A stretch of DNA of 64,000 nt from Flavobacteriaceae bacterium (GTDB lineage: Bacteria > Bacteroidota > Bacteroidia > Flavobacteriales > Flavobacteriaceae): contig CANGFO010000006.1 of NCBI GenBank assembly GCA_947453195.1, positions 62,001 to 126,000 on the forward strand. Reading direction: 5' to 3'. A program made the translations under genes and the position numbers. The notes below the pieces were generated by a model. That model was not told the origin of the DNA. It saw nothing but the letters and a program-made list of their open reading frames with translations, and did no database searches. This document shows positions 1-9,881 of this stretch, in pieces; positions within the stretch are counted from its first letter, which is position 1, and every line of letters begins with the position of its first letter.

Positions 1-1447
1 ACCCTTTATTACGTCCAGAAATTTCTCCTTTGTAAGGCTCATATCCAATAAAACGGTGTGCCATAATTGCTTCACCTGCAGTAGCAGTAAGCAATTGGTT
101 ACGCAATCCAATAATTCCACGAGATGGAATGTTGAATTTTATAATCATACGTTCTCCTTTAGTCTCCATACTTAGCATTTCTCCTTTACGGAAAGATACA
201 AACTCTACAGCTCTTCCAGAAAGTGATTCCGGTAAGTCAATAGTTAATTCCTCTATTGGTTCACATTTTTGACCATCAATTTCTTTAATAATAACTTGAG
301 GTTGACCAATTTGTAATTCATATCCTTCTCTTCTCATTGTTTCAATAAGAACAGACAAGTGAAGTACTCCACGACCAAAAACCATGAATTTATCAGCAGA
401 ATCTGTTTCACCCATACGCATTGCAAGGTTTTTTTCTAATTCTTTTGTCAATCTTTCTCTAATATGTCTTGAAGTTACAAATTTACCTTCTTTACCAAAA
501 AATGGCGAGTCATTAATTGTAAACAACATACTCATCGTTGGCTCATCAATAGCAATAGTTTGTAAAGCTTCTGGATTTTCGTAATCAGCAATTGTATCAC
601 CAATTTCAAATCCTTCTACTCCAACAATTGCGCAAATATCTCCAGCAACTACTTGTGGAACTTTTTTACGTCCAAGACCTTCAAAAGTATGTATTTCTTT
701 AATTCTTGACTTCATTATTGAACCATCTCTTTTACATAAAGATATTGGCATCCCTTCTTTAAGAACTCCTCTTTCTAATCTACCAATCGCAATACGACCT
801 GTAAAAGATGAAAAGTCTAAAGAGGTAATCAACATTTGAGGTGTACCTTCAGAAACTTTAGGTGCAGGAACGTGTTCTACTACCATGTCTAGAAGTGGCT
901 CAATATTGTCCGTTATATTTTCCCAATGATCCGACATCCAATTGTTTTTTGCTGAACCATAAACCGCTGGAAAATCCAATTGCCATTCTTCTGCACCCAA
1001 TTCAAACATCAAGTCAAAAACTTTCTCATGTACTTCTTCTGGTGTACAATTTTCTTTATCTACTTTATTGATAACTACACAAGGCTTCAACCCTAAGTCG
1101 ATTGCTTTTTGCAAAACAAAACGTGTTTGTGGCATAGGACCTTCAAAAGCATCTACCAAAAGGCAAACACCATCAGCCATATTTAACACACGCTCTACTT
1201 CACCACCAAAATCGGCGTGACCAGGAGTGTCAATAATATTAATTTTAGTACCTTTATAAACAACTGATACGTTTTTAGAAGTAATGGTAATACCTCTTTC
1301 ACGTTCCAAATCGTTGTTGTCTAATATTAAGTCACCGGTATTTTCGTTATCACGAAAAAGTTGACAGTGGTACATGATTTTGTCAACCAAAGTAGTCTTA
1401 CCGTGGTCAACGTGGGCAATAATTGCAATGTTTCTGATAGATTCCAT
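1..1447 (-). CDS. typA: Translational GTPase TypA/BipA, C-terminus cut by window edge
   Basis: This is a ribosome-associated GTPase of the elongation-factor family, involved in ribosome assembly and stress or low-temperature growth. Translating the minus strand from the ATG at 1445-1447 gives MESIRNIAIIAHVDHGKTT, with the G1 loop at residues 11-18, then DTPGH (G3) and NKVD (G4). EF-Tu domain 2 and the EF-G-like domain follow. About 482 codons are visible; the family is near 600 residues, so the last fifth lies beyond position 1. A TACCTTTG box (complement of 1467-1474) lies 19 bases upstream of the start. The identity is secure from the GTPase motifs and overall layout. Confidence 0.95.
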   Translation of the reverse strand, partial: MESIRNIAIIAHVDHGKTTLVDKIMYHCQLFRDNENTGDLILDNNDLERERGITITSKNVSVVYKGTKINIIDTPGHADFGGEVERVLNMADGVCLLVDAFEGPMPQTRFVLQKAIDLGLKPCVVINKVDKENCTPEEVHEKVFDLMFELGAEEWQLDFPAVYGSAKNNWMSDHWENITDNIEPLLDMVVEHVPAPKVSEGTPQMLITSLDFSSFTGRIAIGRLERGVLKEGMPISLCKRDGSIMKSRIKEIHTFEGLGRKKVPQVVAGDICAIVGVEGFEIGDTIADYENPEALQTIAIDEPTMSMLFTINDSPFFGKEGKFVTSRHIRERLTKELEKNLAMRMGETDSADKFMVFGRGVLHLSVLIETMRREGYELQIGQPQVIIKEIDGQKCEPIEELTIDLPESLSGRAVEFVSFRKGEMLSMETKGERMIIKFNIPSRGIIGLRNQLLTATAGEAIMAHRFIGYEPYKGEISGRNKG

Positions 1448-1589
1448 CTTGTTTTTTTAGGAGGTGCAAAGGTACACTTTATTTTGACAAAAAAAATCTA
1501 AAGCTAAATACTTTACATTTTAATAATCAAATAGAACGATATTGACCATTAAGAATAATGAAAAGACAGATTAGGAAAGGTATTAAAAC

Positions 1590-1616
1590 AAAAAAACTCC
1601 CATTTCTGGAAGTTTT
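1590..1616 (-). terminator. Terminator after rpsT
   Basis: On the minus strand AAAACTTCC and GGGAGTTTT form a hairpin with one mismatch, followed by a run of T. It lies 25 bases past the rpsT stop codon and separates rpsT from typA. Confidence 0.6.
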
Positions 1617-1640
1617 AATTGTATTTTAAAATGAAAAATA

Positions 1641-1892
1641 TTACATTTTCGCAACGTGCTTTGTTAATTTAGATTTTAAATTAGAAGCTTTGTTATCGTG
1701 AATGATATTTTTCTTAGCTAAACGATCAATCATAGAGATTACACCAGCTAATTTAGAAGCAGCATCTGATTTATCAGTAGCTACTCTAAGTGCTTTAATA
1801 GCATTACGAGTAGTTTTATGTTGGTATCTGTTTAATACTCTTTTCTTTTCGTTACTTCTAATTCTTTTTAAAGCTGACTTATGATTTGCCAT
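1641..1892 (-). CDS. rpsT: 30S ribosomal protein S20
   Basis: This small basic protein binds 16S rRNA in the 30S subunit. The 83 residues start MANHKSALKRIRSNEKK, the family signature, and the length is normal. The gene lies 28 bases downstream of tRNA-Glu on the same strand and has no obvious promoter of its own, so the two probably share the strong promoter at 2012-2041. No Shine-Dalgarno sequence is visible in the A/T-rich leader, as is usual in Bacteroidota. Confidence 0.97.
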   Translation of the reverse strand: MANHKSALKRIRSNEKKRVLNRYQHKTTRNAIKALRVATDKSDAASKLAGVISMIDRLAKKNIIHDNKASNLKSKLTKHVAKM

Positions 1893-1920
1893 TTTATTTT
1901 TTTTTAAATAATTTATTTTG

Positions 1921-1992
1921 TAGCCCGTAGGGGAATCGAACCCCTCTTACCAGGATGAAAACCTGGCGTCCTAACCGATAGACGAACGGGCC
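1921..1992 (-). tRNA. tRNA-Glu (anticodon TTC)
   Basis: The minus strand folds as a 72-nt cloverleaf. Acceptor strands GGCCCGT and ACGGGCT pair (first pair G-U) with discriminator A. The anticodon stem CCAGG/CCTGG encloses a TTC anticodon, and the T arm is GAGGGGTTCGATTCCCCT. CCA is not encoded. It is probably the first gene of a transcript that also covers rpsT. Confidence 0.97.
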
Positions 1993-2011
1993 TACTGCTT
2001 AAATGCGGATG

Positions 2012-2041
2012 CAAAAATACAACTATTTTTTATTCGTACAA
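2012..2041 (-). promoter_or_regulatory. Promoter of tRNA-Glu / rpsT
   Basis: On the minus strand there is a perfect Bacteroidota promoter: TTG (complement of 2039-2041), a 19-base spacer, then TATTTTTG (complement of 2012-2019). It ends 20 bases before the tRNA 5' end. It is one of the clearest promoters in the window. Confidence 0.85.
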
Positions 2042-2070
2042 GTGTAGTTGTAATTTTTTTTTATTTTTTT

Positions 2071-3549
2071 TTAGTATGCCTTTGCAAATAGCACTCTACC
2101 AGATGATTTGCCTCCAGAAAAAATACATTTTCCTTCCTCTAATTTTCTATCTAAAGGTATACATCGGATGGTTGCCTTGGTTAAATCCTTAATTTTTTCT
2201 TCCGTTTCTGCAGTTCCATCCCAATGCGCAGAAATAAATCCGCCCTTGTTTTCTAATACTGATTGAAACTCTTCAAATGAATTTACTTCAGTAATATGAT
2301 TAGTTCTGTAATCAATTGCGTTTTGAAACAAGGTATTTTGGATTTCCTCCAACAATTCTCTTATGTAGGTAACCACAGTATCTTTTGAAACCACTTCTTT
2401 TGTTAAGTTATCTCTTCGAGCTACTTCGTATGTTCCGTTTTCTAAATCTTTTGGTCCAACGGCAATTCGAACTGGCACTCCTTTTAATTCCCATTCTGCG
2501 AATTTAAATCCAGGTTTTTGGGTAGTTCTATTATCAAACTTAACAGAAATGTTTAACTTCTTAAATTCGGTCATTAATTCAGTTACAACATTTGAAATTT
2601 GATCAAACTCTTCATCCGTTTTGATGATAGGAACAATTACCACTTGTATTGGAGCTAAATTTGGAGGCAACACCAATCCGTTATCATCAGAATGCGTCAT
2701 TACTAACGCGCCCATTAATCTGGTTGAAACACCCCAAGAAGTTCCCCATACAAATTCTTGTTTACCTTCAGCATTAGCAAACTTCACATCAAATGCCTTA
2801 GCAAAATTCTGACCTAAGAAATGAGAAGTTCCAGCTTGTAACGCTTTTCCATCCTGCATCAATGCTTCAATACAATACGTTTCTTCGGCACCAGCAAAAC
2901 GCTCCGTTTCTGTTTTTAATCCTTTCACAACCGGAATCGCCATAAAGTTTTGAGCAAAATCAGCATAGACATTCATCATTTTTTCAGATTCTTCAATAGC
3001 CTCTGCTCGTGTTGCATGAGCAGTATGTCCTTCTTGCCATAAAAACTCTGCCGTACGCAAGAACAATCGTGTACGCATTTCCCAACGCACCACATTAGCC
3101 CATTGATTAATCAATAAAGGTAAATCTCTATACGATTGCACCCAGCCTTTATAAGTAGACCAAATAATTGCCTCGCTAGTAGGTCGAACAATAAGTTCCT
3201 CTTCTAACTTTGCATTTGGATCTACCATTAATTTTCCTGGTCTGTCTTCATCGTTTTTTAGCCTGTAATGAGTAACAATAGCGCATTCTTTTGCAAAACC
3301 TTCCGCATTTTTTTCTTCTGCCTCAAACATGCTTTTAGGCACAAATAATGGAAAATAGGCATTGCTATGACCTGTTTCTTTAAACATTCGATCTAGTTCT
3401 GCTTGCATTTTTTCCCAAATTGCATAGCCGTAGGGTTTAATCACCATACACCCTCTTACTCCAGAGTTTTCGGCTAAATCTGCTTTAACCACTAGTTCAT
3501 TATACCATTTGGAATAGTCTTCCGATCGCTTTGTTAAGTTCTTACTCAT
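2071..3549 (-). CDS. proS: Proline--tRNA ligase (archaeal/eukaryal-type)
   Basis: This class II aminoacyl-tRNA synthetase charges tRNA-Pro in the cytoplasm. The 492-residue protein has motif 2 ([20 protein letters not shown]) and the TSEAI segment that contacts proline. It lacks the inserted editing domain of the long bacterial ProS. It ends in KAY, the C-terminal tyrosine typical of the short type 3 form. The start [20 protein letters not shown] matches the family. It is divergent from the lipoprotein gene at 3650. Confidence 0.96.
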   Translation of the reverse strand: MSKNLTKRSEDYSKWYNELVVKADLAENSGVRGCMVIKPYGYAIWEKMQAELDRMFKETGHSNAYFPLFVPKSMFEAEEKNAEGFAKECAIVTHYRLKNDEDRPGKLMVDPNAKLEEELIVRPTSEAIIWSTYKGWVQSYRDLPLLINQWANVVRWEMRTRLFLRTAEFLWQEGHTAHATRAEAIEESEKMMNVYADFAQNFMAIPVVKGLKTETERFAGAEETYCIEALMQDGKALQAGTSHFLGQNFAKAFDVKFANAEGKQEFVWGTSWGVSTRLMGALVMTHSDDNGLVLPPNLAPIQVVIVPIIKTDEEFDQISNVVTELMTEFKKLNISVKFDNRTTQKPGFKFAEWELKGVPVRIAVGPKDLENGTYEVARRDNLTKEVVSKDTVVTYIRELLEEIQNTLFQNAIDYRTNHITEVNSFEEFQSVLENKGGFISAHWDGTAETEEKIKDLTKATIRCIPLDRKLEEGKCIFSGGKSSGRVLFAKAY

Positions 3550-3649
3550 GAGAATTAGTTTGGCACAAAAATTGTTTAACTTATTTTAACTAAATAGTTC
3601 CGCAAAACTAACTATTTTTGTATTGTCCAACAATAAAAACGCTATACTT

Positions 3650-4780
3650 ATGAAAACATTTTATTTTTCGCGTATGAATATCTCAGTCTTATCACTCTTT
3701 GGGATACTAACATTAGTAGCAACTTCTTGTGGCTCCTATCAAAATTCTTCTTATTACGACAATGATGGCGTTTATGGTTCTGACGATAATTCAAGACCAA
3801 GAGTAAGTGAATCTAATAATAGTGGTTACTATAAAGAATACTTCAGCAACTTAAACAAAGACAACGATCAAGTTATTACTAATGTAGATAATTATTCTTC
3901 AGTAAATGATTCGATGAAAAAACAACCAGAACCAGCTACAAATTCAAATTATGCGGGTTGGGGGTCTAATAGTAACGACAACATTACCGTTAACGTATAC
4001 AATAATGGTGGATGGAATAACTGGGGTTATTACAACAGTTGGGCCGGAAACAATTGGGGATACTATAATAATTGGGGATGGAATAATGGCATGTACGGAA
4101 ATTACTGGGGGTATAACAACTATTACTATCCAGGTTGGGGTTTAGGTTGGAATTCTTGGTATGGACCTAGCTGGTACGGCTATTATGGTGGTGGTTATTA
4201 TGGTGGCTACTACGGCGGATATTATGGATACAATTACAATAATTGGGGTTGGAATAGCGGTCAACTAGGTCATTACTATGCTCATTCTGGCGGAAGAAGA
4301 AACACCAACTACATAGGTGGATCTAATGGTGGATACATTTCAGGTGGAAGAGGTAACATGACAAATGGCGGTAGAAATTCTGGAGTATTTGGCTCAAGAG
4401 ATTACAACAATCCTTCTCCTAGAGGCAACTATAACAACAACTCCCCGAGATCTAATTATAACAATTACAACACTCCAAGAACCAATAATAACAATTACAA
4501 CACTCCGAGATCTAATTATAACGACACTAACACTCCGAGAAATTATACGCCAAGCGGATCATCAAATAGTCCGAGATCCTATACTCCATCATCAACCAAT
4601 TCAACACCTAGAACGTATACTCCCTCCAGTGAAAACTATTCTTCACCTAGATCGTATACCCCATCTACTCCATCCTACTCTTCACCAAGATCTTCGGGTG
4701 GTGGTAACTATGGCGGTGGCGGTGGATTTGGCGGCGGCGGTGGCGGTGGAAGATCAAGTGGTGGTGGCGGAAGACGCTAA
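3650..4780 (+). CDS. Aromatic, Asn/Gly-rich low-complexity lipoprotein
   Basis: I do not recognise the family. The ATG at 3650 gives a signal peptide ending LVATSC-G, a lipobox, so the protein should be an exported lipoprotein; the TTG at 3623 would only add nine unlikely residues. The mature part begins polar, then has about 90 residues built almost only of W, Y, G and N. It continues with imperfect repeats of the types NYNTPR and SPRSYTPS and ends in a Gly/Ser/Arg tail. Such composition suggests a disordered or sticky envelope protein; no function is claimed. A TATTTTTG box lies at 3613-3620. A FadL-like barrel gene follows after 26 bases. Confidence 0.8.
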   Translation: MKTFYFSRMNISVLSLFGILTLVATSCGSYQNSSYYDNDGVYGSDDNSRPRVSESNNSGYYKEYFSNLNKDNDQVITNVDNYSSVNDSMKKQPEPATNSNYAGWGSNSNDNITVNVYNNGGWNNWGYYNSWAGNNWGYYNNWGWNNGMYGNYWGYNNYYYPGWGLGWNSWYGPSWYGYYGGGYYGGYYGGYYGYNYNNWGWNSGQLGHYYAHSGGRRNTNYIGGSNGGYISGGRGNMTNGGRNSGVFGSRDYNNPSPRGNYNNNSPRSNYNNYNTPRTNNNNYNTPRSNYNDTNTPRNYTPSGSSNSPRSYTPSSTNSTPRTYTPSSENYSSPRSYTPSTPSYSSPRSSGGGNYGGGGGFGGGGGGGRSSGGGGRR

Positions 4781-4806
4781 TTATTAAAATATAATTTTTT
4801 ATAGAT

Positions 4807-6330
4807 ATGAAAAAAATAATTGCAATTGTATTATTAAGCGCAGCGCTTAATTCAACATACGCTCAAGACATTAATGACGCGATGCGTTTTGCCCAAACCG
4901 ACCTTAATGGAACTGCTCGATATAAAGCAATGGGCGGCGCATTTGGTGCTGTAGGAGGCGATTTTTCTTCTTTGAATATTAATCCTGCAGGGTCGTTGAT
5001 ATTTGCTAACAATCAAGTTGGGTTTACTTTATCTAATTTCAACATCCATAATAATTCTAATTATTTTGGAAATTCAACTTCTGATAGCAAGCATTCCTTT
5101 GACATAAATCAAGCCGGAGCGGTTTTTGTATTTAACAATCAAGACAACGGAAGTGATTGGAGAAAGTTTGCTTTTTCAATAAACTATGAAAATGCAAAGA
5201 ATTTAGATAACAATATTTTATCTGCCGGAACCAACCCCAATAACTCGGTAGACAAGTACTTTTTAAGTTATGCTAATGGTGTTGAGCTTGGCAATATAAA
5301 AAATTATTATTTTGATGAATTGTATTACAATGAACAGCAAGCTTATTTAGGATATAATTCCTACATCATTGACCCTGCTTCAACCGCTAATTCAAATACA
5401 AGTTATTACCCAAATGTTGCAACCGGAACTCCAAGTAGCAATTACTACCAAGAAAACAAAATTCATGCTACGGGTTACAACAGTAAAGCCACCTTTAACT
5501 TTGCTGGTCAATACACTGATAAATGGTTGTTTGGATTGAACTTGAATTCCCACTTTTTAGATTACAGACAATCAAGCAACTTTTACGAATCAAACAGTAA
5601 TCCAAAATACACAACAGGTTCTACGGTTGACGTTATTCGTTTTAGCAATGATTTATATACTTATGGAAGCGGATTTTCTTTTCAATTAGGAACCATATAC
5701 AAACCAATGAAAGAAATACGTCTTGGCTTATCCTATGAATCACCTACCTGGTATCGATTAACAGATGAATTAAATCAAAGAATCGTTACTTCGGGTTATG
5801 GTTTAAGTGCTACTCCAAATGTTAATCAATATTCAACAGTAGTAACAGACCCTAATACCACGATGATTTTTGTACCTTATAACTTACAAACTCCAAGTAA
5901 ATTATCTGGAAGTTTTGTTTATATTTTTGGTAAACGCGGATTAATAAGTATTGATGTTGCTTCTAAAAATTATGCAAATACCACCTACAGACCGAAACAA
6001 GATTTTACATCTACAAATGCGTTGATGTCGAATACATTAACTACTTCAAGTGAAGTTAGAATTGGGGGTGAATTCAAAATTAAAAAAGTAAGCCTTCGCG
6101 GAGGATACCGTTGGGAACAAAGTCCCTACAAAGACGGAACTACGATTGGAGACCTTACCGGTTATTCTACTGGATTTGGCTACAACTTTGGAAGTACTAA
6201 ATTGGATGTAGCCTATGCTTATGCAAAACGTGATTACAACCAACAATTTTTCTCTCAAGGTTTAACCGATGCGGCTCGAATTAAATCAGTGAACAACACT
6301 ATTAGTGTGACGCTTTTATTTGAATTATAA
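4807..6330 (+). CDS. OmpP1/FadL-like outer-membrane beta-barrel protein
   Basis: The 507 residues begin with a cleavable signal peptide (cut after TYAQ). The next stretch, TDLNGTARYKAMGGAFGAVGG then DFSSLNINPAG, is the FadL/OmpP1 N-terminal signature that forms the plug and first strands. The rest alternates polar and aromatic residues as in a barrel, and the last residue region (VNNTISVTLLFEL) fits a C-terminal strand. FadL-type proteins pass hydrophobic compounds across the outer membrane; the substrate here is unknown. It may be co-transcribed with the lipoprotein upstream (26-base gap). Confidence 0.8.
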   Translation: MKKIIAIVLLSAALNSTYAQDINDAMRFAQTDLNGTARYKAMGGAFGAVGGDFSSLNINPAGSLIFANNQVGFTLSNFNIHNNSNYFGNSTSDSKHSFDINQAGAVFVFNNQDNGSDWRKFAFSINYENAKNLDNNILSAGTNPNNSVDKYFLSYANGVELGNIKNYYFDELYYNEQQAYLGYNSYIIDPASTANSNTSYYPNVATGTPSSNYYQENKIHATGYNSKATFNFAGQYTDKWLFGLNLNSHFLDYRQSSNFYESNSNPKYTTGSTVDVIRFSNDLYTYGSGFSFQLGTIYKPMKEIRLGLSYESPTWYRLTDELNQRIVTSGYGLSATPNVNQYSTVVTDPNTTMIFVPYNLQTPSKLSGSFVYIFGKRGLISIDVASKNYANTTYRPKQDFTSTNALMSNTLTTSSEVRIGGEFKIKKVSLRGGYRWEQSPYKDGTTIGDLTGYSTGFGYNFGSTKLDVAYAYAKRDYNQQFFSQGLTDAARIKSVNNTISVTLLFEL

Positions 6331-6350
6331 TACAAATAATAAATAAATTG

Positions 6351-6382
6351 AAAACCATTCGTGAATCGGATGGTTTTTTTTT
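6351..6382 (+). terminator. Terminator after the FadL-like gene
   Basis: AAAACCAT, a small interior mismatch with CG pairs, and ATGGTTTT followed by a T run form a rho-independent terminator 20 bases after the stop codon at 6330. Confidence 0.8.
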
Positions 6383-6401
6383 ATGGACTATGAATTAGGC
6401 C

Positions 6402-6499
6402 TAGCCCCGATTGAGCTGATAGCTCTCGTGAAGGTACAGAACGAGACTAAAGGCGAAAGCGGGAAATGCAAAACCAAAAATGCCCTAAAGTTTCGCTCC
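6402..6499 (+). repeat. Flavobacterial 'TAGCCCCGAT...AGCGGGAAA...TTCGCTCC' element, copy 1
   Basis: This is one of three related intergenic elements in the window (others at 18904-18993 and 33582-33691). The order is TAGCCCCGAT (6402-6411), an inner hairpin TCTCGT/ACGAGA, AGCGGGAAA (6458-6466), and TTCGCTCC (6492-6499). CCCG and CGGG can pair as an outer stem. This copy lies between the FadL-like gene and the rimO promoter. No coding content is visible. Confidence 0.75.
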
Positions 6500-6514
6500 T
6501 TAAAATAAATACTG

Positions 6515-6522
6515 TAATTTTG
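6515..6522 (+). promoter_or_regulatory. -7 box of rimO
   Basis: TAATTTTG matches TAnnTTTG and lies 20 bases before the rimO ATG. No TTG is found at the usual upstream distance; TTT at 6491-6493 (21-base spacer) is the nearest match. Confidence 0.6.
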
Positions 6523-6542
6523 TAATCCAATTAAATGAAGGT

Positions 6543-7844
6543 ATGAGAACCAAATCGGTAAAGAAAAATAAAATAAACGTAATTACGCTGGGTTGTTCTA
6601 AAAACACTTACGACAGTGAAGTATTGATGGGGCAATTAAAGGCAAGTGGTAAAGACGTTGTACATGAGCAAGAAGGTAATATTGTGGTGATTAACACCTG
6701 TGGTTTTATTGATAATGCTAAAGCAGAATCGGTAAATACCATATTAGAATATGCCGATAAAAAGAAGAACGGTATTGTAGATAAAGTTTTTGTTACTGGT
6801 TGTTTATCAGAACGATACCGACCAGATTTAGAAAAAGAAATTCCGAATGTAGATCAATATTTTGGAACTACCGAATTACCGCTTTTATTGAAAGCGCTTG
6901 GCGCCGATTACAAACACGAATTGCTTGGAGAACGATTGACTACAACTCCAAAAAACTATGCTTATTTAAAGATTGCCGAAGGCTGTGATCGCCCTTGTAG
7001 TTTTTGTGCTATACCATTAATGCGTGGCAAACACGTTTCACAACCCATTGAAAAATTGGTTAAAGAAGCTGAAGGTTTGGCAAAAAATGGTGTAAAAGAA
7101 TTGATTCTTATTGCTCAAGATTTGACATATTATGGATTGGATATTTATAAAAAGCGTAATCTTGCCGAATTGCTTGAAAACCTAGTTAAAGTTGAAGGAA
7201 TTGAATGGATTCGTTTACATTATGCCTTCCCTACTGGTTTTCCAATGGATGTATTGGAATTGATGCGAAACGAGCCAAAGATTTGTAACTATATTGACAT
7301 TCCATTGCAGCACATTTCAGATAGCATCTTGAAATCGATGAAGCGGGGAACTACAAAAGAAAAAACAACTAAATTACTTCAAGATTTTAGAAAAGCAGTT
7401 CCCGGAATAACGATACGAACAACTTTAATTGTGGGTTATCCTGGTGAAACGCAAGAAGATTTTGAAATTATGCGCGACTGGGTTCAGGAAATGAAATTTG
7501 AACGATTGGGTTGTTTTACCTATTCACATGAAGAAAATACCGGTGCTTATGCTCTTGAAGATGATGTTCCTGAAGAAGTAAAGAAAGCACGCGCTGCTGA
7601 AATAATGGATTTACAATCGCAGATTTCTTGGGATTTAAACCAAGAGAAAATAGGAAAAACCTTTAAATGTGTTATCGACCGCAAAGAAGGTACCTATTTT
7701 ATTGGTAGAACTGAATTTGACAGTCCCGATGTGGATAATGAAGTATTAATTGATGCATCTAAATATTATTTAAAAACGGGAGATTTTGTTTCAATCAAAA
7801 TTATTGATGCCACAGAATACGATTTATATGGTGAGCCAGCATAA
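6543..7844 (+). CDS. rimO: Ribosomal protein S12 methylthiotransferase RimO
   Basis: This radical SAM enzyme methylthiolates an aspartate of ribosomal protein S12. The 433 residues hold an N-terminal UPF0004 domain with three cluster cysteines (TLGCSKNTYDSEV, NTCGFI, TGCLSERY). The radical SAM motif CDRPCSFC (CX3CX2C) follows, then a C-terminal TRAM domain (IGRTEFDSPDVDNEV). TLGCSKN is diagnostic of RimO rather than MiaB. The ATG at 6535 is out of frame and was not used. The gene stands alone. Confidence 0.96.
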   Translation: MRTKSVKKNKINVITLGCSKNTYDSEVLMGQLKASGKDVVHEQEGNIVVINTCGFIDNAKAESVNTILEYADKKKNGIVDKVFVTGCLSERYRPDLEKEIPNVDQYFGTTELPLLLKALGADYKHELLGERLTTTPKNYAYLKIAEGCDRPCSFCAIPLMRGKHVSQPIEKLVKEAEGLAKNGVKELILIAQDLTYYGLDIYKKRNLAELLENLVKVEGIEWIRLHYAFPTGFPMDVLELMRNEPKICNYIDIPLQHISDSILKSMKRGTTKEKTTKLLQDFRKAVPGITIRTTLIVGYPGETQEDFEIMRDWVQEMKFERLGCFTYSHEENTGAYALEDDVPEEVKKARAAEIMDLQSQISWDLNQEKIGKTFKCVIDRKEGTYFIGRTEFDSPDVDNEVLIDASKYYLKTGDFVSIKIIDATEYDLYGEPA

Positions 7845-7889
7845 CTATATATTTTTTTATATCTTTATAATATAAATAAACAGCATATT

Positions 7890-8390
7890 ATGAAAACTTT
7901 AAAATCAACTTTATTATTAAGCCTTATTTTTTTTGGAATTACTACTTGTACGGCACAATATGGGGGCATGTATGGAGGTGGTGGAATGAACGGCGGTATG
8001 TATGGCGGCGGAATGAATAGAATGCAAAACCAACAAAGCATGCAAAACACCAATAACTACGGTAGAAATAAAAGTCCTGAAGATATTGAAAAGGAAAGAG
8101 AAGAAAATCTAAATAAAAGTATTGATAAAATAACCAAAGATTTAAGTCTTGATGATCTTCAAGTTATTGTGATTCGTAAAGAAATTGAAGCAAGTTCTAA
8201 AAGTATTTTTGCAGTATCTAAAACTGAAATTTCAAATGAAGAAAAAATCAAAGAAATGGATGCTATTAACGAAAAAACAGACAGAATAATTAATACATAC
8301 CTTAATCCAGATCAGAAAATCAAGTATAAAAAATACATTGATGATCGAAAAGAACGCATGGATAAATACCGTATGTCGCTTCGTAATTAA
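7890..8390 (+). CDS. Small exported protein with Gly/Met/Tyr-rich head and helical tail
   Basis: No family is recognised with certainty. The 166 residues start with a signal peptide (cleavage likely after CTAQ). A short segment of GGMYGGG-type repeats follows, then about 110 charged, probably helical residues. The tail (LNPDQKIKYKKYIDDRKER) recalls the LTxxQ-like tail of Spy/CpxP periplasmic chaperones, so a distant member of that group is possible. It stands 45 bases after rimO and is convergent with the FAD oxidase gene. Confidence 0.7.
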   Translation: MKTLKSTLLLSLIFFGITTCTAQYGGMYGGGGMNGGMYGGGMNRMQNQQSMQNTNNYGRNKSPEDIEKEREENLNKSIDKITKDLSLDDLQVIVIRKEIEASSKSIFAVSKTEISNEEKIKEMDAINEKTDRIINTYLNPDQKIKYKKYIDDRKERMDKYRMSLRN

Positions 8391-8402
8391 TACTTTAAAC
8401 AA

Positions 8403-9806
8403 TTACAAACTATCTGGAAAAATCTTACCTGGATTCAAAATGTTATTTGGATCAAAAACGTATTTAATTCGTTCCATTAATTCGAGGTGTGTTTTAGAAA
8501 AAGCAATATCCATAAAGTTCTTCTGCACATAACCTATTCCGTGTTCTCCTGAAAGTGTACCTCTTAACGATACCGTTAATTCGAATATCTCTCTAATTCC
8601 TTTAGGAACTTCTATTTTCCAATTGGTTTCACTTAATGTACCTCGAATGATATTCACATGAAGATTACCATCGCCAGCATGTCCATAGCAAACGGATTGA
8701 AATCCGTATTTATTTCCAATATTTTTAATCCCTTGCAGCAATTCGGGCAAAACATACCTTGGCACAACGGTGTCTTCTTCTTTATAAATAGAATTTGCTT
8801 TTACAGCCTCTGCCACAGAACGGCGCATTTTCCATAACGCATTTTTTTGATCTACGGTATCTGCAAATAGCACTTCATCAATTTCAAACTCCTCTACCAC
8901 TCCCATTATTTTTTCTGCCTCGAGCATCAAAATTTCAGGGTAATTACCATCAACTTCAATTAGCAAATGGGCTTGAACATCCTCTTTTACTTGAACATTT
9001 AATCCATCAACAAATTTTAAAGTCCAATCGATCGCATCTCGCTCCATGAATTCTAATGCACTTGGGATAATTCCGGCTCTAAAGATTGCCGAAACTGCTT
9101 CACATGCTTGGCTAGCATGATAAAAAGGAACAAGCATTAATACATTGTGAGTATTTTGTGGAAGTAACTTCAATACAATTTTGGTAATTACACCAAGCGT
9201 TCCTTCGCTACCCACCATCAATTGCGTTAAATTATATCCCGTAGAATTTTTTAAAGTATTGGCTCCAGTCCAAATGATTTCTCCGTTTGGTAAAACCACT
9301 TCTAAGTTCAGTACATAATCTTTGGTAACCCCATACTTCACGGCACGCGCACCTCCAGAATTTTCAGCCACATTCCCGCCTATCCAACAACTACCTTGAC
9401 TACTTGGATCAACTGGATAAAACAAGCCTTTTTCGGCAACTGCTTCACGCAAAACCTGAGTAATAACAGAAGGCTCAACTAGTACTTGTAAGTTTTGCTC
9501 ATCAATTTCAATAATTTTATTCAATCGTTCCATCGAAAGTCCGATTCCTTCATAAATACTCAATGCACCACCACTCAACCCAGTTCTTGCACCAATTGGC
9601 GTAGTAGGAATTTTATAATCATTTGCTATTTTTAATATTTCAGAAATTTCTTTTGCGTTAGCAGGCTTCACGACTACACTTGGCGGAAAAACATAATTTT
9701 CGGTTTCATCGTGACCATAATGATTACGGGTTTCTTGATCGGTAAAAATATAGGCATCACCAACAATATTGGCTAGTTTTTGAAGAATTTCGGCGTTAAT
9801 TTGCAT
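8403..9806 (-). CDS. FAD-binding oxidase, GlcD / D-lactate dehydrogenase type
   Basis: This flavoenzyme oxidises 2-hydroxy acids such as glycolate or D-lactate. The 467 residues contain the FAD PP-loop region (GARTGLSGGALS), GGNVAENSGGARAVKYG and GSEGTLGVITK. The C-terminal FAD oxidase domain has GHAGDGNLHVN and SGEHGIG, both typical of GlcD. The exact substrate cannot be told from sequence. No glcE or glcF partner is adjacent, and the gene stands alone between two convergent or divergent neighbours. Confidence 0.9.
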   Translation of the reverse strand: MQINAEILQKLANIVGDAYIFTDQETRNHYGHDETENYVFPPSVVVKPANAKEISEILKIANDYKIPTTPIGARTGLSGGALSIYEGIGLSMERLNKIIEIDEQNLQVLVEPSVITQVLREAVAEKGLFYPVDPSSQGSCWIGGNVAENSGGARAVKYGVTKDYVLNLEVVLPNGEIIWTGANTLKNSTGYNLTQLMVGSEGTLGVITKIVLKLLPQNTHNVLMLVPFYHASQACEAVSAIFRAGIIPSALEFMERDAIDWTLKFVDGLNVQVKEDVQAHLLIEVDGNYPEILMLEAEKIMGVVEEFEIDEVLFADTVDQKNALWKMRRSVAEAVKANSIYKEEDTVVPRYVLPELLQGIKNIGNKYGFQSVCYGHAGDGNLHVNIIRGTLSETNWKIEVPKGIREIFELTVSLRGTLSGEHGIGYVQKNFMDIAFSKTHLELMERIKYVFDPNNILNPGKIFPDSL

Positions 9807-9881
9807 GTTGTAAATTTGAATAGTAAAAATAATAAATAATTGACAATTGACAATTAATAATTACTAATTGAAATTGGAATA

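Noticed and set aside
4365..4787. Open frame of 140 codons inside the aromatic lipoprotein gene
   Set aside because: It is a shadow frame over repetitive codons; the repeat structure keeps several frames open.
9838..9870. Direct repeats of the type TTGACAA upstream of meaB
   Set aside because: Short and AT-rich, likely chance; not clearly more ordered than neighbouring intergenic DNA.
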